A stretch of DNA of 64,000 nt from Helianthus annuus. Its lineage: Eukaryota > Streptophyta > Magnoliopsida > Asterales > Asteraceae. The translations under genes were made by a program, and so were the position numbers. The stretch lies in assembly GCF_002127325.2 (NCBI RefSeq), contig NC_035444.2, forward strand, positions 86,896,286 to 86,960,285, given 5' to 3'. This document shows, in pieces, positions 1 through 12,122 of this stretch. Numbering within the stretch: the stretch's first letter is position 1; each line of letters begins with the position of its first letter. A model generated the notes under the pieces. The model ran no database searches. It was not told where the DNA came from and saw nothing but the letters and a program-made list of their open reading frames with translations.

Positions 1-1736
1 TATAAAATGAGTTTTACAAATCTTTTTGATACCAAACCTTTTTCTACTGATCTAGTATGATAAATAAGTTATTTTGAGCCTTCTGGAATTTTAAAAATAT
101 CAGCTTTCCTTTGAAAACCCGGAAATGGCTCCAAATCGTCTTTTAAGCGTTTTTAACGCATAATATGTATTAAAACTATTTTAAACATATAAGGTTTGAT
201 ACCTACTGATATATTCAGTAAATTTTTATATTTTAACAGTAAGTAAAAGTTTTAAACTCAGATTTCCAGTTTTGACCTTTTAGGCTTATGTGAAATTACC
301 AAAATGCCCCTACGGTGCATAGTATGGTTATAATTAATAAATTTCACATATATATGATACCCTACTGTTATAACTTACTAAATTAAGTTTATTTACTGAA
401 TAAATCAGACCTGTAACTCAGGTTACTATTTAAACTCTTTTATAACCTTGTAAATGACCAAAATGCCCTTTCAGGGCATAGTTTGAGTTTAAAATCATTT
501 TGGGCATAATAGAAGATATCTTACTGATGTCACAACATATTTATGGCATATTAACTTAGGAAACTTGTATATGATTTGTTTGGTTACTCGTTACGCACTT
601 TTCGCGTTCGGATCGGCTTATGTAACTAGTTTACATATATTAGCCGAAGCGGGTCAAACCATATCATTTTTTGTCTCAAATCCAGAATGTGTTTAAGTTA
701 CCCATATTAAACAAGCATGCAAGCTTGTCGGGTCAAAACTACATTCTAAACCGGTCTTCGCTTTATCACGCGTTGAACCGAATCTTTCTTTAAAACTAAC
801 CGGTCTAAGCTTAGGCTAAAATAAAGACCCGTTAGGATTCTAATAGGTTATTATAAACCTTCGTTCCAGAATAGGAGAACCGGTAAAAGCTACGTGCACT
901 TGCTTATTGTGATTTTACTTGCAAAGGTAAATACTTTTAACTTATTTTCCCTATACGGGCTTGGGGTACGGTATATAAAATACCACTTGGTCGGGAATTG
1001 AATCTTTTAATCAAATGAAGGTTAAATCATTGAAATGACCCGCTAAAATTGTTTTGTTTGCTTAAAGCCTTTGGGGGGTTAATGACCATGTCCCGGATAT
1101 CCTTGGCATCATTTTACGAAATGGCCACGACCTAAGCATGTGGGTGTAGGCGTACACCCGTTAGTGCATAAATAAATATTAAGGTATAACCGCCGGTTTT
1201 GGGTTTAACCGCTGCGGGACTATACCATGTGGTGTGTCTGTTGATCTTTAACTCGGTGTCAACCCGGGCTACTGAACGCATAAGAAACATGTAAATCTTT
1301 TACAAGTTTATATTCAAATAATTATCCCAAGTTATAAAAATCTTTTTGTGCCATGTGCATTCAAATCAATTTTAAACCTTTTCAAAATGAGTCAGTTAAA
1401 TTGTATTTACCAGTGTAAACTGACGTATTTTCCCAAAAAGGTTAAGTGCAGGTACTACTCGTAATAGGCTGGCCTCTCCTTAGCATCAATAAGAGTCTCG
1501 CAAGCTTGGATGTATTAAAATCTGTTGAACAAGTTTCCTCTTTATTTTGATCCGCCTGTGGATCTGTTTCAACTGTTTGTGATACTTAATATTACAATTT
1601 ATTTGGTTGAAATAAATCTATCTTTTGCTTCCGCTATGCATTTAAATATTGTGTTGTTTGACTATGATGATATCAACTACGTCAGATACTCCCCACCGGG
1701 CCCACCGGTAATACGTGGAAATTTAGGGGTGTGACA
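1..1736 (+). repeat. 3' portion of a long Ty3/gypsy LTR
   Basis: The right boundary reads GGGGTGTGACA, the usual end of long Tekay-like gypsy LTRs in this kind of genome, and is followed directly by unrelated sequence. No TGGTATCAGAGC primer binding site follows, so this is a 3' LTR or a solo LTR rather than a 5' LTR. The left edge is cut by the window start, so length and target duplication cannot be checked. The interior is AT-rich with no meaningful ORF. Assignment to the Tekay group is by resemblance of the terminus and the CCCACCGG-rich end, and is an inference. Confidence 0.55.
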
Positions 1737-2443
1737 ATCCCTCTCTTTTATTTTTCACAATCTGAGTCCATGTGGTTTACCAGCTTTTTCCTTTATGTCC
1801 TTTCAGCTAACAGACATCATATTTCAGTTTAAATGTTGGTGAGAAGACGAAACTGCCCTTGTGTTCTTTGCGATATGCATCCTCGTGCTTTCAATATTTT
1901 TCCAAACATTTAGTTTTACAATTCCCTCCATTATCATCCATGTTAACATATGTAGAAGATGACAACAGAAAAAAGATGAAGATGATGACAGAAAAAAGAT
2001 GATGACGAGCATGATACTATTTTGATTTAGACAGCGGGTTCCACATGTCTTTTAATTTCTAAATGTTTTATTTATTAGTTTATTAATATAAAGGGTATTA
2101 AAATAAATTAATATCCATTTAACACTAAAAACTAACTAACCCCGTCTATGCTGGAGACTATCCGAGAAACAAGTGTGTAAAAGTTGAGGACTATAGGTGT
2201 AATTTTAGAAAGATGGGGACTATAGGTGAAATTTGAGCAAACCACAAGGACTATCCAATAAATTTTCTCTATATATAAATTAGATCTTTGTAGCTTGTTT
2301 CAGTTTAGTTAGGTGTGTCCTGTCTTGGAATTACCAGTGGCTAAGGTGTTTGTTTCACAACGAGTTGATTTCATGTTCAAATTTAACAAAATGTAGGTTT
2401 TGATGTATTTATCACATAAAATCTAGGATTGCTATTTATAAAA
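1737..2443. other. AT-rich intergenic DNA, possible decayed TIR element
   Basis: No gene is seen. A stretch near 1755-1785 (CACAATCTGAGTCCATGTGG) recurs in inverted orientation near 7055-7080, and 2190-2250 holds two copies of a GGGACTATAGGTG-like word. Both are in the style of terminal sequences of plant Mutator-like elements, but no complete element with a target duplication could be framed. Confidence 0.3.
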
Positions 2444-2572
2444 AAAGGTTAAGTGGGGGATGATAAGCAAGCTAACACGTTTAAACAAAGGTTAGGTGGG
2501 CGATGATAAGCAAGCTAACACGTTTAAACAAAGGTTAGGTGGGGGATGATAAGCGAGCTAACATGTTTAAAC
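2444..2572. repeat. Tandem repeat, 3 x 43 bp
   Basis: Three adjacent copies of a 43-bp unit begin at 2444, 2487 and 2530. Each starts AAAGGTTA(A/G)GTGGG and ends near GTTTAAAC. The copies differ by a few substitutions. Confidence 0.9.
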
Positions 2573-2859
2573 AAATGTATTGGGGAGCACGAATTGGTTC
2601 AGATTCGTTATGGTCTAATATCAAAAATGTAACTAACCTATTAATTTTAGCTTTTCGTAATTGATTGGTCCAGCTTAGATTATTAGGTTAATTTTGTTAT
2701 TTGTGAATGTTGTTTGTGTGCCTTCTGTTTCAATGTTATTTCCCACTTATACATGACATATAGGTTGTGTTTTTATAAGTTTACAAAATCAGTTTACAAA
2801 TATTTTAATTTATAACCTAGATTGTTGTATGTGTTTTTGTATATGTAAACATGTTGCAC
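2573..2859. other. AT-rich intergenic DNA
   Basis: No ORF, RNA gene or repeat boundary was recognised in this stretch. Confidence 0.4.
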
Positions 2860-3196
2860 CCAAAAAGCGTAAAACGGTAAAAGGGGCGTCGAGTATACTC
2901 ACAGTATTGCAAAGCCTTCTGATTATCCGTGAGTGACGAGTTGTTTATAAATAGGGAATAAATGGTAAGATTACATGGTGTTTATGGAACGACTTGATTT
3001 GGGATTTAGAATTTAAAGTACAAAAAGTATGTATTTGCAAAAGTATTATCTAGTTCTAAGTACTCATTTATGACACTATGTTATGTGTGGTTTCATGGGT
3101 CCCAAATTGCCCATTAACAAGTGGCTTAGAATGCAAGATAAGTTGGTCTAAGTTCATGATGAATGACCATAACCAATTATTATCGCAAACTCGGCC

Positions 3197-3218
3197 ATAT
3201 ATATATATATATATATAT
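3197..3218. repeat. (AT)n microsatellite
   Basis: A pure AT dinucleotide run of 22 bp. Confidence 0.9.
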
Positions 3219-4230
3219 GTTTATATAGTTATAATAATATCCTAAAACTAGGTCCATCAAGATTGTCACGTATAATCATGTAAGTCAAGCATGGAGGATT
3301 TAACCTCTTTGTATGATTCACCATTACACAAAATCATCACGAGGATGATTCGGAGGATCATGAATAACAAGAAACAAAAGAAACTGACTAATACATGTCG
3401 AGTAGCCAAGTAATCTATAACCCGGGTGAACCACCACACCATGGAAAGAGTTAACTAAGTGTCTGAGGCTAGACGGGGTTATGTTACTTTAATACTAGAA
3501 AGGTACTTAGAATATTAAACAAAAACATCAAGTGAGGTGTGGAATCAAGTTAGGAATGCCAAAGCATCCAAAGTTGACACTTGCATCTAACATAAGTCTC
3601 ACCATATGAACTTACGGAAAACTTAGCTGATTTCAACACTTGTGGGTTGTAATGAACCCTAACAATTCAGAAAGTTTAGAGGTTGTTTGCACCTCTAAAC
3701 TTGTGAGAATCGACTGTAACAAGTTCCACAACCATTGATGGGTTTAGGAGGTTGCTAGGTACAAGATTCAAGTAAGAAAGGTTATGTTTTATAAAAGTTT
3801 AAACAAGTTTCTTCAAAACATAAGGTTTGGATCTTAAAATGGTGATGTTCCACCTTAGATTACCTTGGTAATCTTGTGGAAACACTCCTAGAGGTGTTCC
3901 AAGCTTTGTAGATGAAGAAACGGGGAGAAAAGTATAAGAAAACAAAGTTATAACAATATGAAAAAAATCAGAAAATACAAGTCACTTTGGACCTCAAATA
4001 TGGTGAGGTTTCACCTTAGATTACCATGGTAATCTTGTTAAAACCTTCCTAGAGGTTGTCCAACTGAAAATAAAAGAAGAAACAAGAAGAAATAGTTGTG
4101 GAAGTGAGCTAGAACCCACTTTGAATCCCTTAAACATTCTACTCAAAATCAGAGAAATTTAGGGAGTTTTATGGAGGATTTGTGAGTGATTTAGGGGTTG
4201 GTAAAGTGGAAAAGTGTGTGGGAATAGGTG

Positions 4231-4239
4231 TATTTATAG
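4231..4239 (-). promoter_or_regulatory. TATA box of the minus-strand LTR
   Basis: CTATAAATA on the minus strand is followed about 30 bp downstream by a pyrimidine-rich region, as expected for the U3/R border of an LTR. Confidence 0.4.
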
Positions 4240-4753
4240 TAGAGAATTAAGGTTGGTGTTAGAATTGAAATAAATGTGATTAGTTAGGAGATAGATGCTT
4301 AAAATTGGCCAATCCCGTAGCTGATTTGGACCTGATGTGGATTAACCAGGCCAAGCGGGTCGCGGAGAAAACCCAGGTACCAGGCACGTGTCGCGGCTGA
4401 GTTCAGCCGAGTAACTTCCAGCTTTTGACGAAAACAACCCCTTGTGTTTGATGTTCGGGATAATATAGGTTATTTCATTTATGGTTAATATATTTTTAGG
4501 TATCAAACATGTATAGAAGTAGGAATTTAAGTAATGTAATCATATAACTATATATAACAACGTGTAAAATCTCGTATTTGCGGTAGTTTGTAATCAAAAC
4601 AATTATGTGTTAACGCGAACGATGAATATGTGTCGTCATGTGAATGAGATAACTACAAAATGAATACGTGAATTAAATGTATATTTTAGGTACAACCAAG
4701 TTTTATTACGAATTAAAGCTTCGAATTATAATGGAATAAGGTTTCGAAAGAAT

Positions 4754-4824
4754 ACGAGTTTCTATAAATGGAATACAAGGCGAGCTTTCTAAATAAAGGA
4801 AGTCATAAAAAGCGAGGCGTTACA
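4754..4824 (-). repeat. 71-bp inverted repeat, left arm
   Basis: This is the exact reverse complement of 6234-6304. Both arms begin, in their own orientation, with TGTAACGCCTCG. Similarity stops abruptly at both sides. Confidence 0.9.
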
Positions 4825-6233
4825 CTAGTAGCAGCAGTTAAACTACAATTGATTTTTCGGGTTACATACCTGAATCGATCTGATTCTCCTAAAAAAATAC
4901 ACACACAACTGTGTGTTCTTTGTGTTTCTTATCGAGCTCATCAATGGCGGTTGAAGATGAACTTATGAACATGAAAATCCGAAGCAATCGAATTTTAGAA
5001 CCATTGATTTATGTTTTTTGTTTTTCGATTTCTCTCTAAAAATACACATGGTCTCATTAATGACGGTCAACATGTTTTTTATTTCAAACTTAAAAAAAAT
5101 ACTTAAACATAATCATGCATACATACTACATTATTATATGCACACATCCTTATTTTCAAAGTTAACCTATACCCGGACTCATACACAACTAGTACAAACT
5201 ATGCGGATCATGCGACGACCAATATAATTGTGGGTGCACACGGGATTATATTAGTAGGCGCATGAAAACCATAGGGTGTTCTACTGTGTATGGTAAGACA
5301 CTGAACGTAACATGACACCGAATAACGAGACAGACATAACATGGTTAAAACATGGTGGATACGTTGTTGGTACTTCCTATATATAAGTGTTTTCACCATG
5401 TTACAAAACTTCCGTAAAATGTGCCATGAGAAATTCGGTGTTTTGCTGACTTTATTTAGACACGATCCACAAACTTTAACAACTCACAAACGTACTGCTA
5501 AACGCGCGATATCCGATTATCCATGACGAGACCTCATCCTCAACACTTCATATTCGCATTGTATCCAATATTCATATCATTCTTATCCTTGTTTTCATCC
5601 ATTTGATCGTTCATTCACTCTCATACCTCTATTATTCCTAATTATCCTTTCACATTTATACAAACCTTATTTACAAAAAGTCGGCTTAACGTTCAAACCC
5701 TAAAATACCTCTTTACTTTTAAAACTACCTTTCATTCTTTATTTACGCGCAAACATACTTAGTCGGCCCGTTACCCCCAAAACTTTTGATAAATACCTAA
5801 CTTTGTCGTTTCTCACCAATAAACAATTTTCTGCAAACATGTGATTTTCTTATGCTCCTTAAAACCGATATAACTTTCTTACAACCTACAATGTGGGCGG
5901 TGCTCTTCATTAAAATTACACTCTACTTCATACGGAAACTTTTATCTTAGGTAATTTTCTTAAAAATACTACTCCCATCGATTTATTCAAACACACTTTG
6001 CCTATACACACACATGCACGTCTTACTTATGATTAACATCTCAAATCACCTTAGTTAAACAAACTTCTTTTTACAAACCTATCCTTTTTATTCCTCGAAG
6101 GTTTCATACATTCTCAACACACTTCAAATTTCAAAATCTCAATTTTAGTCGATCATTCTTTTAGCCAAATGCTTTTATTCAAAGTCTTTCTCTTGAATAA
6201 ATTTCGGGATGAAATTTCCTAAAGGATGGGGAC
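4825..6233. other. Non-coding segment between inverted LTR starts
   Basis: No credible gene is present; the open frames here are short and without any family resemblance. The right end (about 6196-6233) contains AATTTCGGGATGAAATTTCC and a G-rich AAAGGATGGGGAC, which resemble the last integrase codons and polypurine tract of chromovirus-type gypsy elements and sit directly before the LTR start at 6234. The segment is probably a deleted internal region. Confidence 0.4.
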
Positions 6234-6304
6234 TGTAACGCCTCGCTTTTTATGACTTCCTTTATTTAGAAAGCTCGCCTTGTATTCCATTTATAGAAAC
6301 TCGT
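6234..6304 (+). repeat. 71-bp inverted repeat, right arm; truncated 3' LTR start
   Basis: It begins TGTAACGCCTCG directly after a polypurine-like GGATGGGGAC, as a 3' LTR would. It matches 4754-4824 in inverted orientation over 71 bp and then diverges, so only the first part of an LTR is left or the repeat marks a rearrangement. Confidence 0.6.
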
Positions 6305-8159
6305 GAGCATGAATGATAACGATTTCATGTTTTGTTGTTTGTTGAATTTATTTTCCGTTGACTTTTATATGCTTTCAAAACCAACATTGAAGTGAAGTTC
6401 GCAACAATTTGAAATTATAATACTTCTAATTTGTAAATCGGATTATGTTGTGATCACTAATACCTTGAAATTTCCTTCGTTGATTTCGATTATAATTTAA
6501 TGCACCGATTTCGAACTTGTTGAATGTTGTTTCATAGCCTTCGATGTTTGAAATTAGAGATTAGCGAAACTCCATTATTGCACCTTTGTATTAGAATTTT
6601 GGATTATTAACGAAATTTTCAAACAAATTCACAAATACACATTCAAATATTAAACATAACTAATCACAATTCCTCATCATCTGCAAATCGGAAAGAGAGG
6701 TGGTGTGTGGTGGTCTTGAATCAACCTACAACTCTGACAATTCTTCATCTCGAGATGCAACTGAAGGTTGGAAGGGTCTGGATAGAAAATTTTCTAATAC
6801 AACTTAGTATCATGCGGGTTGGACCACAGTTAGTTGGCATCGAAGGTGGCGTGTGTGACGTCGGGTAGACCAGTGATGATCGGATGGGAGGGAGGGTTGG
6901 TGGGAAAAAGGATAGGGACTCGGGTTGTTGTTTATTAGATATATGAGGGGTTAGGGTTTTTTATGGTTGAAAAGACCAAAATGCCTCCATGTCGTTAAGT
7001 CAATAATGAAATCTACATACGAGATTAGAGGGAGGGGTTCATAGTACAAAAAACCACATGGACTCAAATTGTGAACAATAGTGGGGGTGAACATTGATCC
7101 TGCCACTAAACCACATGAACACAAATTGCAGTTTACTCTATAATGTATTATTCACAAAAGTAAACAACATAAAAGATGCTTTTAATGATAACTATGTTAT
7201 GTTTTTTTATGTCAGTTATTTATAGATATATGCCAATAAACAAACCATAAACTATGTTATAAAACAATAATTGCTACACTTATTTCTTAGTTGGTTATTT
7301 GAACTTATGATGCGATAATTAAGTTTTCTATACACCTAATTACTTCATTTATAACTAATATAGAGAAATTTACTTTATAAAAATGCCTTGACATAGTTTA
7401 AGGGGAAAAAGAGAGAATTATAAAACCAACTATTTATTTAGATGTGTTTATCTATGGTTGCGTCATAACTATTTCACACATATATACGTAACAACACAAT
7501 CATATATCAACTTTTACTTGTGCATTATCTTTTAGTACCAAAAAAAAGCACTTGAAATAAATGTTACATCAATATATTCGAAATCTAGTTTATGGATTGT
7601 TCATCAAAGAAATGTTTGTTATACCAAGAGTTCATGATACGTAATTTGTGTATAATCAGAAGATGCACGTGCTATCTGAAAAGTGTGTAATCTACACGCG
7701 TTTAAGAAGTATAACATAGTTCATGATATGTGTATAATCATTTAGTGCACATACTATCTACAAAACGTCTAATTTACGCCAGTGTAACAGTGTAACTCAG
7801 ATAGAACTTAAAACTCCAACCTATACGAGTTTAACTTGCATAGAACTTAACATAGTCCATGATATCTTAGTATAATTGGTTTATAATCATTCAATGTGCC
7901 TACTATAGACAAAATGTTTAATGTGCGTGATTTAGATTCTTATAGGACCTAAAAATCCGTGTAATTTCATGTTTACCCATTTGAAGGTAGTCATTAAGAA
8001 GTATAACATTTACCTTTGCTTAAGAACATTTAGATGACGATTCAGATACATATGTAGAGGCAAATGATTATAGGATCGAAGTAGTATTCATGTATTTGGA
8101 TAATCCGAGATTCTTTTTTTTTTAATGGTAAGTATCAATAATCATGTAAGTATTTCTAA
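6305..8159. other. AT-rich intergenic DNA
   Basis: No gene was recognised. 7000-7145 has repeated phrases of the type ACCACATGGACTCAAATTG and AAACCACATGAACACAAATT, in the style of Mutator-like TIRs. The rest is AT-rich and featureless to inspection. Confidence 0.35.
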
Positions 8160-8620
8160 GGTGGTGTTTATTTCGTGGAAAGTAATGGAATTGAAATTGA
8201 AAATTGCATAAAAATTAAAATCTGTTTTGGAATTTAGGTGTGTTCGTTTCACATAATGAAATGAAATCTGGATGGAATCGGAATATAGATTTTTTTCCTT
8301 ATGTTATTGTTCAATTTCAATTCCTTCTTTGTTGAAATGAACAAAAAGAAATGGAATCTACATGTCAAATCCATCCGGATTCCATTTCATTAAGGTAGTG
8401 TTCGTTTCACATAATAGAAAAGAATCTAAATGTAATTGAAATGTAAATTTCATTCCTTATACAGTTTGTTTTATCAAAAGAATGAATCGAAATTGAATCT
8501 TAATCACTTGAAATCACCACTTGAAGGATTTCGAAAAACGTAAATTCAATTCCAATTTCTTCTTTTGTTGAAATGAACAACATAAGGAATGAAATCTCTA
8601 AGGGATTTGTCATAATTTTT
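8160..8620. mobile_element. MITE-like foldback segment(s)
   Basis: The phrase GTGTTCGTTTCACATAAT occurs at about 8232 and 8399, and its near-inverse TTGAAATGAACAA occurs at about 8332 and 8569. Between them AATCTGGATGGAATC and its approximate complement around 8370-8390 give a palindromic layout. This fits one or two small AT-rich TIR elements, but the exact ends and target duplication were not resolved. Confidence 0.4.
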
Positions 8621-9039
8621 CTTAATATCTTTGCATATTGTTTCTATTGGGTGCTAGTTATGAAGTTGATTTTGTTATAAACAAATGTGATCTTAATATT
8701 TTCCTGTGTTTTTTATGTGCGTTGATGGTCAGATGTCATGTAATTATGCTAGGATAATCTATGAAATTATTGTCACTAACCAGGTTAGGTTGAACTCTTT
8801 AGAAATACATGTGGCATTGGCTTTATGTCAAAAAATACATGATTGAATGGAGTAATTTCCTTATTCCATCTGATACTACAAACACTAATTGATTATAATC
8901 ACGTAAATAGAATAGATGTTTCGGTGTTGTAGATTGAATTTGATTGGTTGTTCGTAATTTAATTGATAAATATGTTTGTACAGAATACATAGTATATATA
9001 CATGTCCTTGTATGCGGTAACCGCACTAACCTAGGTTAA

Positions 9040-9041
<2 letters not shown>
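8621..9041. other. AT-rich intergenic DNA
   Basis: Nothing recognised. Confidence 0.35.

Positions 9042-9097
<56 letters not shown>
9042..9097. repeat. (TAA)n microsatellite
   Basis: About 18 TAA units, with one imperfection near the right end. Confidence 0.95.
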
Positions 9098-9152
9098 GAA
9101 ATAATAATACATAGTTTATAGCGATAATCAATATATATATATATATATTAGG

Positions 9153-9424
9153 TTAACGTACAATAGCTCTTATCGTATAATATGTACGCGCTCATCTCAG
9201 TCGTCCGATCTGGTGCGAATTCAATTTTGAACATGCGATTTATGCTGAAAAACCAACATGCGAAATTGCTTTATATACCAACATGCGATTTCATCATATT
9301 TACTAACATGTGAAATTGATACAAAAAAAAACAACATGCGATTTCATTAAAAAAACCAACATGCGATTTCCAACATGTTTTTTATAACATGCAATTTCAC
9401 TATATCGTACGTATTGTACGTTAA
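9153..9424. mobile_element. Small TIR element 1 with AACATGCGA repeats
   Basis: The ends are inverted copies: TTAACGTACAAT at 9153-9164 and ATTGTACGTTAA at 9413-9424. The inside holds about six copies of AACATGCGA(T/A)TT separated by short A- or T-rich spacers. It has the same word set as the neighbouring element at 9462-9930, so the two belong to one family. It encodes nothing. The superfamily is undetermined; no clear target duplication was seen because AT repeats flank it. Confidence 0.55.
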
Positions 9425-9461
9425 GGGATATTGTATTTTACACTTTCACTATATATATATA

Positions 9462-9930
9462 GGTAAAGAGTACTGTACAATATTGCTTATCGTAAATTAC
9501 GTACGCTTCAATCTCAGCCGTCAGATCATCTTCCCGCATTTTAAAATCGCATGTTGTTTTTTATAACAATTTCGCATGTGATAATTTTTGATGAATTCGC
9601 ATGTTGTTTTTTTGTACCAATTTCGTATGTGATAATTTTGATGAAATAGCATGTTGTTTTTTTTATAACAATTTCGCATGTATAATTTTTGATGAATTCG
9701 CATGTTGTTTTTTTGTACCAATTTCGCATGTGATAATTTTGATGAAATAGCATGTTGTTTTTTTTGTAACAATTTCGCATGTGGTAATTTTGATGAAATC
9801 GCATGTTAAAAAACCAACATGTGAAATTGTTACAAAAAAACAACATGTGAATTCAATGCGGGAAGATGATCGGACAGCTGAGATTGTAGCGTACGTAATG
9901 TACGATAAGGGCATTTGTACGTTAACCTAG
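9462..9930. mobile_element. Small TIR element 2 with internal 50-bp tandem array
   Basis: About 75 bp at each end are imperfect inverted copies (left about 9470-9540, right about 9855-9928), both containing TTACGTACGCT and GATCATCTTCCCGCATT in their own orientation. Between them lies a tandem array. The frames that run through the array on the minus strand are by-products of the repeat and not genes. Confidence 0.6.
9549..9830. repeat. Tandem array, about 5 x 50-51 bp
   Basis: The word GCATGTTG recurs at 9549, 9599, 9649, 9700, 9750 and (shortened) 9801. Alternate copies carry GTACCAATTTCG or ATAACAATTTCG, suggesting a dimeric higher-order unit of about 101 bp. Confidence 0.85.

Positions 9931-9933
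<3 letters not shown>

Positions 9934-9984
<51 letters not shown>
9934..9984. repeat. (AT)n microsatellite
   Basis: An AT dinucleotide run of about 50 bp directly right of the TIR element. Confidence 0.95.
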
Positions 9985-9987
<3 letters not shown>

Positions 9988-11288
9988 TACATATATATCC
10001 AATAAACACGACATACCTTAGAGGATGCTCGAGACTCAATCTGCCAAATTGTAGATTAAGATTTGCAGTTCAGACGTGAAGAGTTTGTCTTGTCATAATT
10101 TAGTCCTGTTTGTAGGGATTTTGACGTTGTGCGGATTTTGTTGTTCTGGATGACGTGAGAGTATGGAATGTATGAGTTGCATTTCTAAACCATCTGGATG
10201 ATATATTTGTCTTGACGTTGTGCGGGCCTGTCTACTACTATAGCTAGAGAGCTGATTCATGGATCGGGAAGTTAAGTTTGTTGGTGATTAGTCCATTTTA
10301 GCATTGTTAGATGGCTAGGACCAATAAAACACATTTCGTGATGTGCATACATACAAGACCTTGTGTACTTGTAACGCGATAATGGCATAACGAGTGAATC
10401 TCAAGTATTTACGCGTATTTTTTTATGCTTGATCATTTAATTAATATATTAATATAATGATCATAATCAGCTGTCATAAATTTATTATAACGAGTTTTTA
10501 GGACCCGTGCGTTGCAACGGAGATGTTAAACCAAGCAAATAATAGACGTAAAAATGTTAAACCACACATACACGTTACGTAATGTTTACTCACACAAATT
10601 TAGACAAAAACGTAAAACAGTATTGTGGCGGGAATTCAGACATCATCTATTCGCATCATTATACTGTACCACTACTCAATATAGCAACCAAAATAGAAAC
10701 ATAAAAAATAATACTGATAATTCCGGTCAGTGTCAATTTGGTTTGATTTGTTAGGGTAATCTTATTTGTACCTCTAAATCAATAGATTTACACATTTTTT
10801 ACCTATATGTATAGGTATATGTAGAGAGATACCGAGGAAATGTGTACCAAGATGACACCCTAAATAAATCTAAAAAACAACACAAATAAAGTAAACAAAT
10901 CATACAAAACAAAATAGTTAAATCTTTTGATATTAAAATAAATCAATCAATGAAGAAAAAAAATCAATCTCTCATGCATGTATACTTGAAATTTAAAGAT
11001 ATATTTAATTAATATGCCATGTATGCTTGAAAATAAAAATAGAATAAAGGTGTCTTTTTTTCGCTTAAATAAACATGTATATGTGTGCATATTTAACGGA
11101 CTTGAATTTGTGATTGAATCCAATTTAATAGCTCATGTCATCTCAATGTTTACATTTTATTATTTCATTGCTTTTATTTTGTTAATTCGTTAAGATATCA
11201 TATGCTCACTGATACTTCCGTCTATTCATTTGAGAGAGAGAATAATGCTAGAGAAAGAGAGTGAAGATGAAAACTGTTTGTTTCCGCC
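9985..11288. other. Intergenic DNA left of the Tat element
   Basis: No gene was recognised. A possible Helitron end near 10493 is listed separately. The remainder is AT-rich. Confidence 0.35.
10493..10522 (-). mobile_element. Possible degenerate Helitron 3' end
   Basis: On the minus strand CCGTTGCAACGCACGG can fold into a small GC-rich hairpin and is followed by CCTAAAAACTCG. Plant Helitron ends have such a hairpin about 10 bp before CTAG or CTRR. Here the last four bases are CTCG, so the terminus would be mutated, and no 5' end was found. Confidence 0.25.
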
Positions 11289-11836
11289 TGTTGAAGCAAC
11301 AAATAATAGACCAGCGGTAGTAGCAGGACTGGTTAGGCAAGAGGGTTGAAGGGTTCAGCTTTGCCTAACGCAGGTCGTGGGGTCCCCCCACGTTTGCAAG
11401 ACGTGGAAGGAGGTTCACTAGTTTATTTTTGCTATTTGCTAAGGATCCTTCTCCTGAATATGATCAGGCTCGAATGAAGGAGCAAATAGAATGTGTGTGT
11501 TGGATGCGAAAGGAAGAGAGTCGCATGAAGCAAACACTCAAGATGAATGACCAGAGATTAAGAGAATCAGGGCTGGTCCGGAATGTCTTCTGAAGTAAAT
11601 GAAGTGTCAATTTATAGGAGAAGACATCTCCCAAAGAAGAGTACATTTGACTAGTGACCTGTGCTTGCAGTGAGGGGTTTCCCCTTTTGGGGGTTAAAAC
11701 CTTTTGACCCCTGGATAATAGCGTGTGCTCTTGCATACCTGCGTTGCTTTTGCGGCTAGCGAGTTGGTGGAGCTGTTCGGGGATGTGACTTATTTACTGT
11801 TCCCATGTTGCTTTACTTCATTTCCTCAGCTTTTCA
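11289..11836 (-). repeat. Tat 3' LTR (left LTR)
   Basis: It matches 25218-25764 nearly end to end. On the minus strand it starts TGAAAAGCTG and ends GTTGCTTCAACA. Similarity to the right LTR stops at TTCAA near 11836. No convincing polypurine tract was seen on its internal side. Confidence 0.9.
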
Positions 11837-12122
11837 AAGACATCTGACTTTTATACGTGTGTTTTTCTGTCCAAAGGCTTCGAGGATTCAAGGGTTGAAA
11901 CGTTGAAACGGTTTTTGAATTTTGGAATTTGACAAGACAGTTGACAAGACCCGTGGCAGTTTGTCAGGCGGCGGTTTTAAATTCTGCTTGTTTGATAATT
12001 ATCCCTAATCTCATTTATTTACACATTTTTCTTATTGAAGAACATAACTTGCTCTTTATTTCTCCCAAGTATCCCCCTTTTTCAAAATCATGTCAGTTCC
12101 GTTTTTCTTATTTTCTCTTTAA

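Larger units (their letters stand above)
2860..4824 (-). repeat. Probable LTR of a Ty3/gypsy element, minus orientation
   Basis: Read on the minus strand the segment starts TGTAACGCCTCGC at 4824, a typical gypsy LTR start. About 590 bp further on it has a TATA box (CTATAAATA, 4231-4239) followed by a pyrimidine-rich leader-like stretch. An internal degenerate tandem duplication of about 110-165 bp lies at 3822-3930 and 3985-4095, each copy with the word CCTTAGATTACC. The far end near 2860 is not certain because no CA terminus or primer binding site was recognised. The first 71 bp match, inverted, the segment at 6234-6304. Confidence 0.45.

Noticed and set aside
9521..9914. Overlapping minus-strand frames with repeated N/K-rich peptides
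   Set aside because: By-products of the 50-bp array in the TIR element in several frames.
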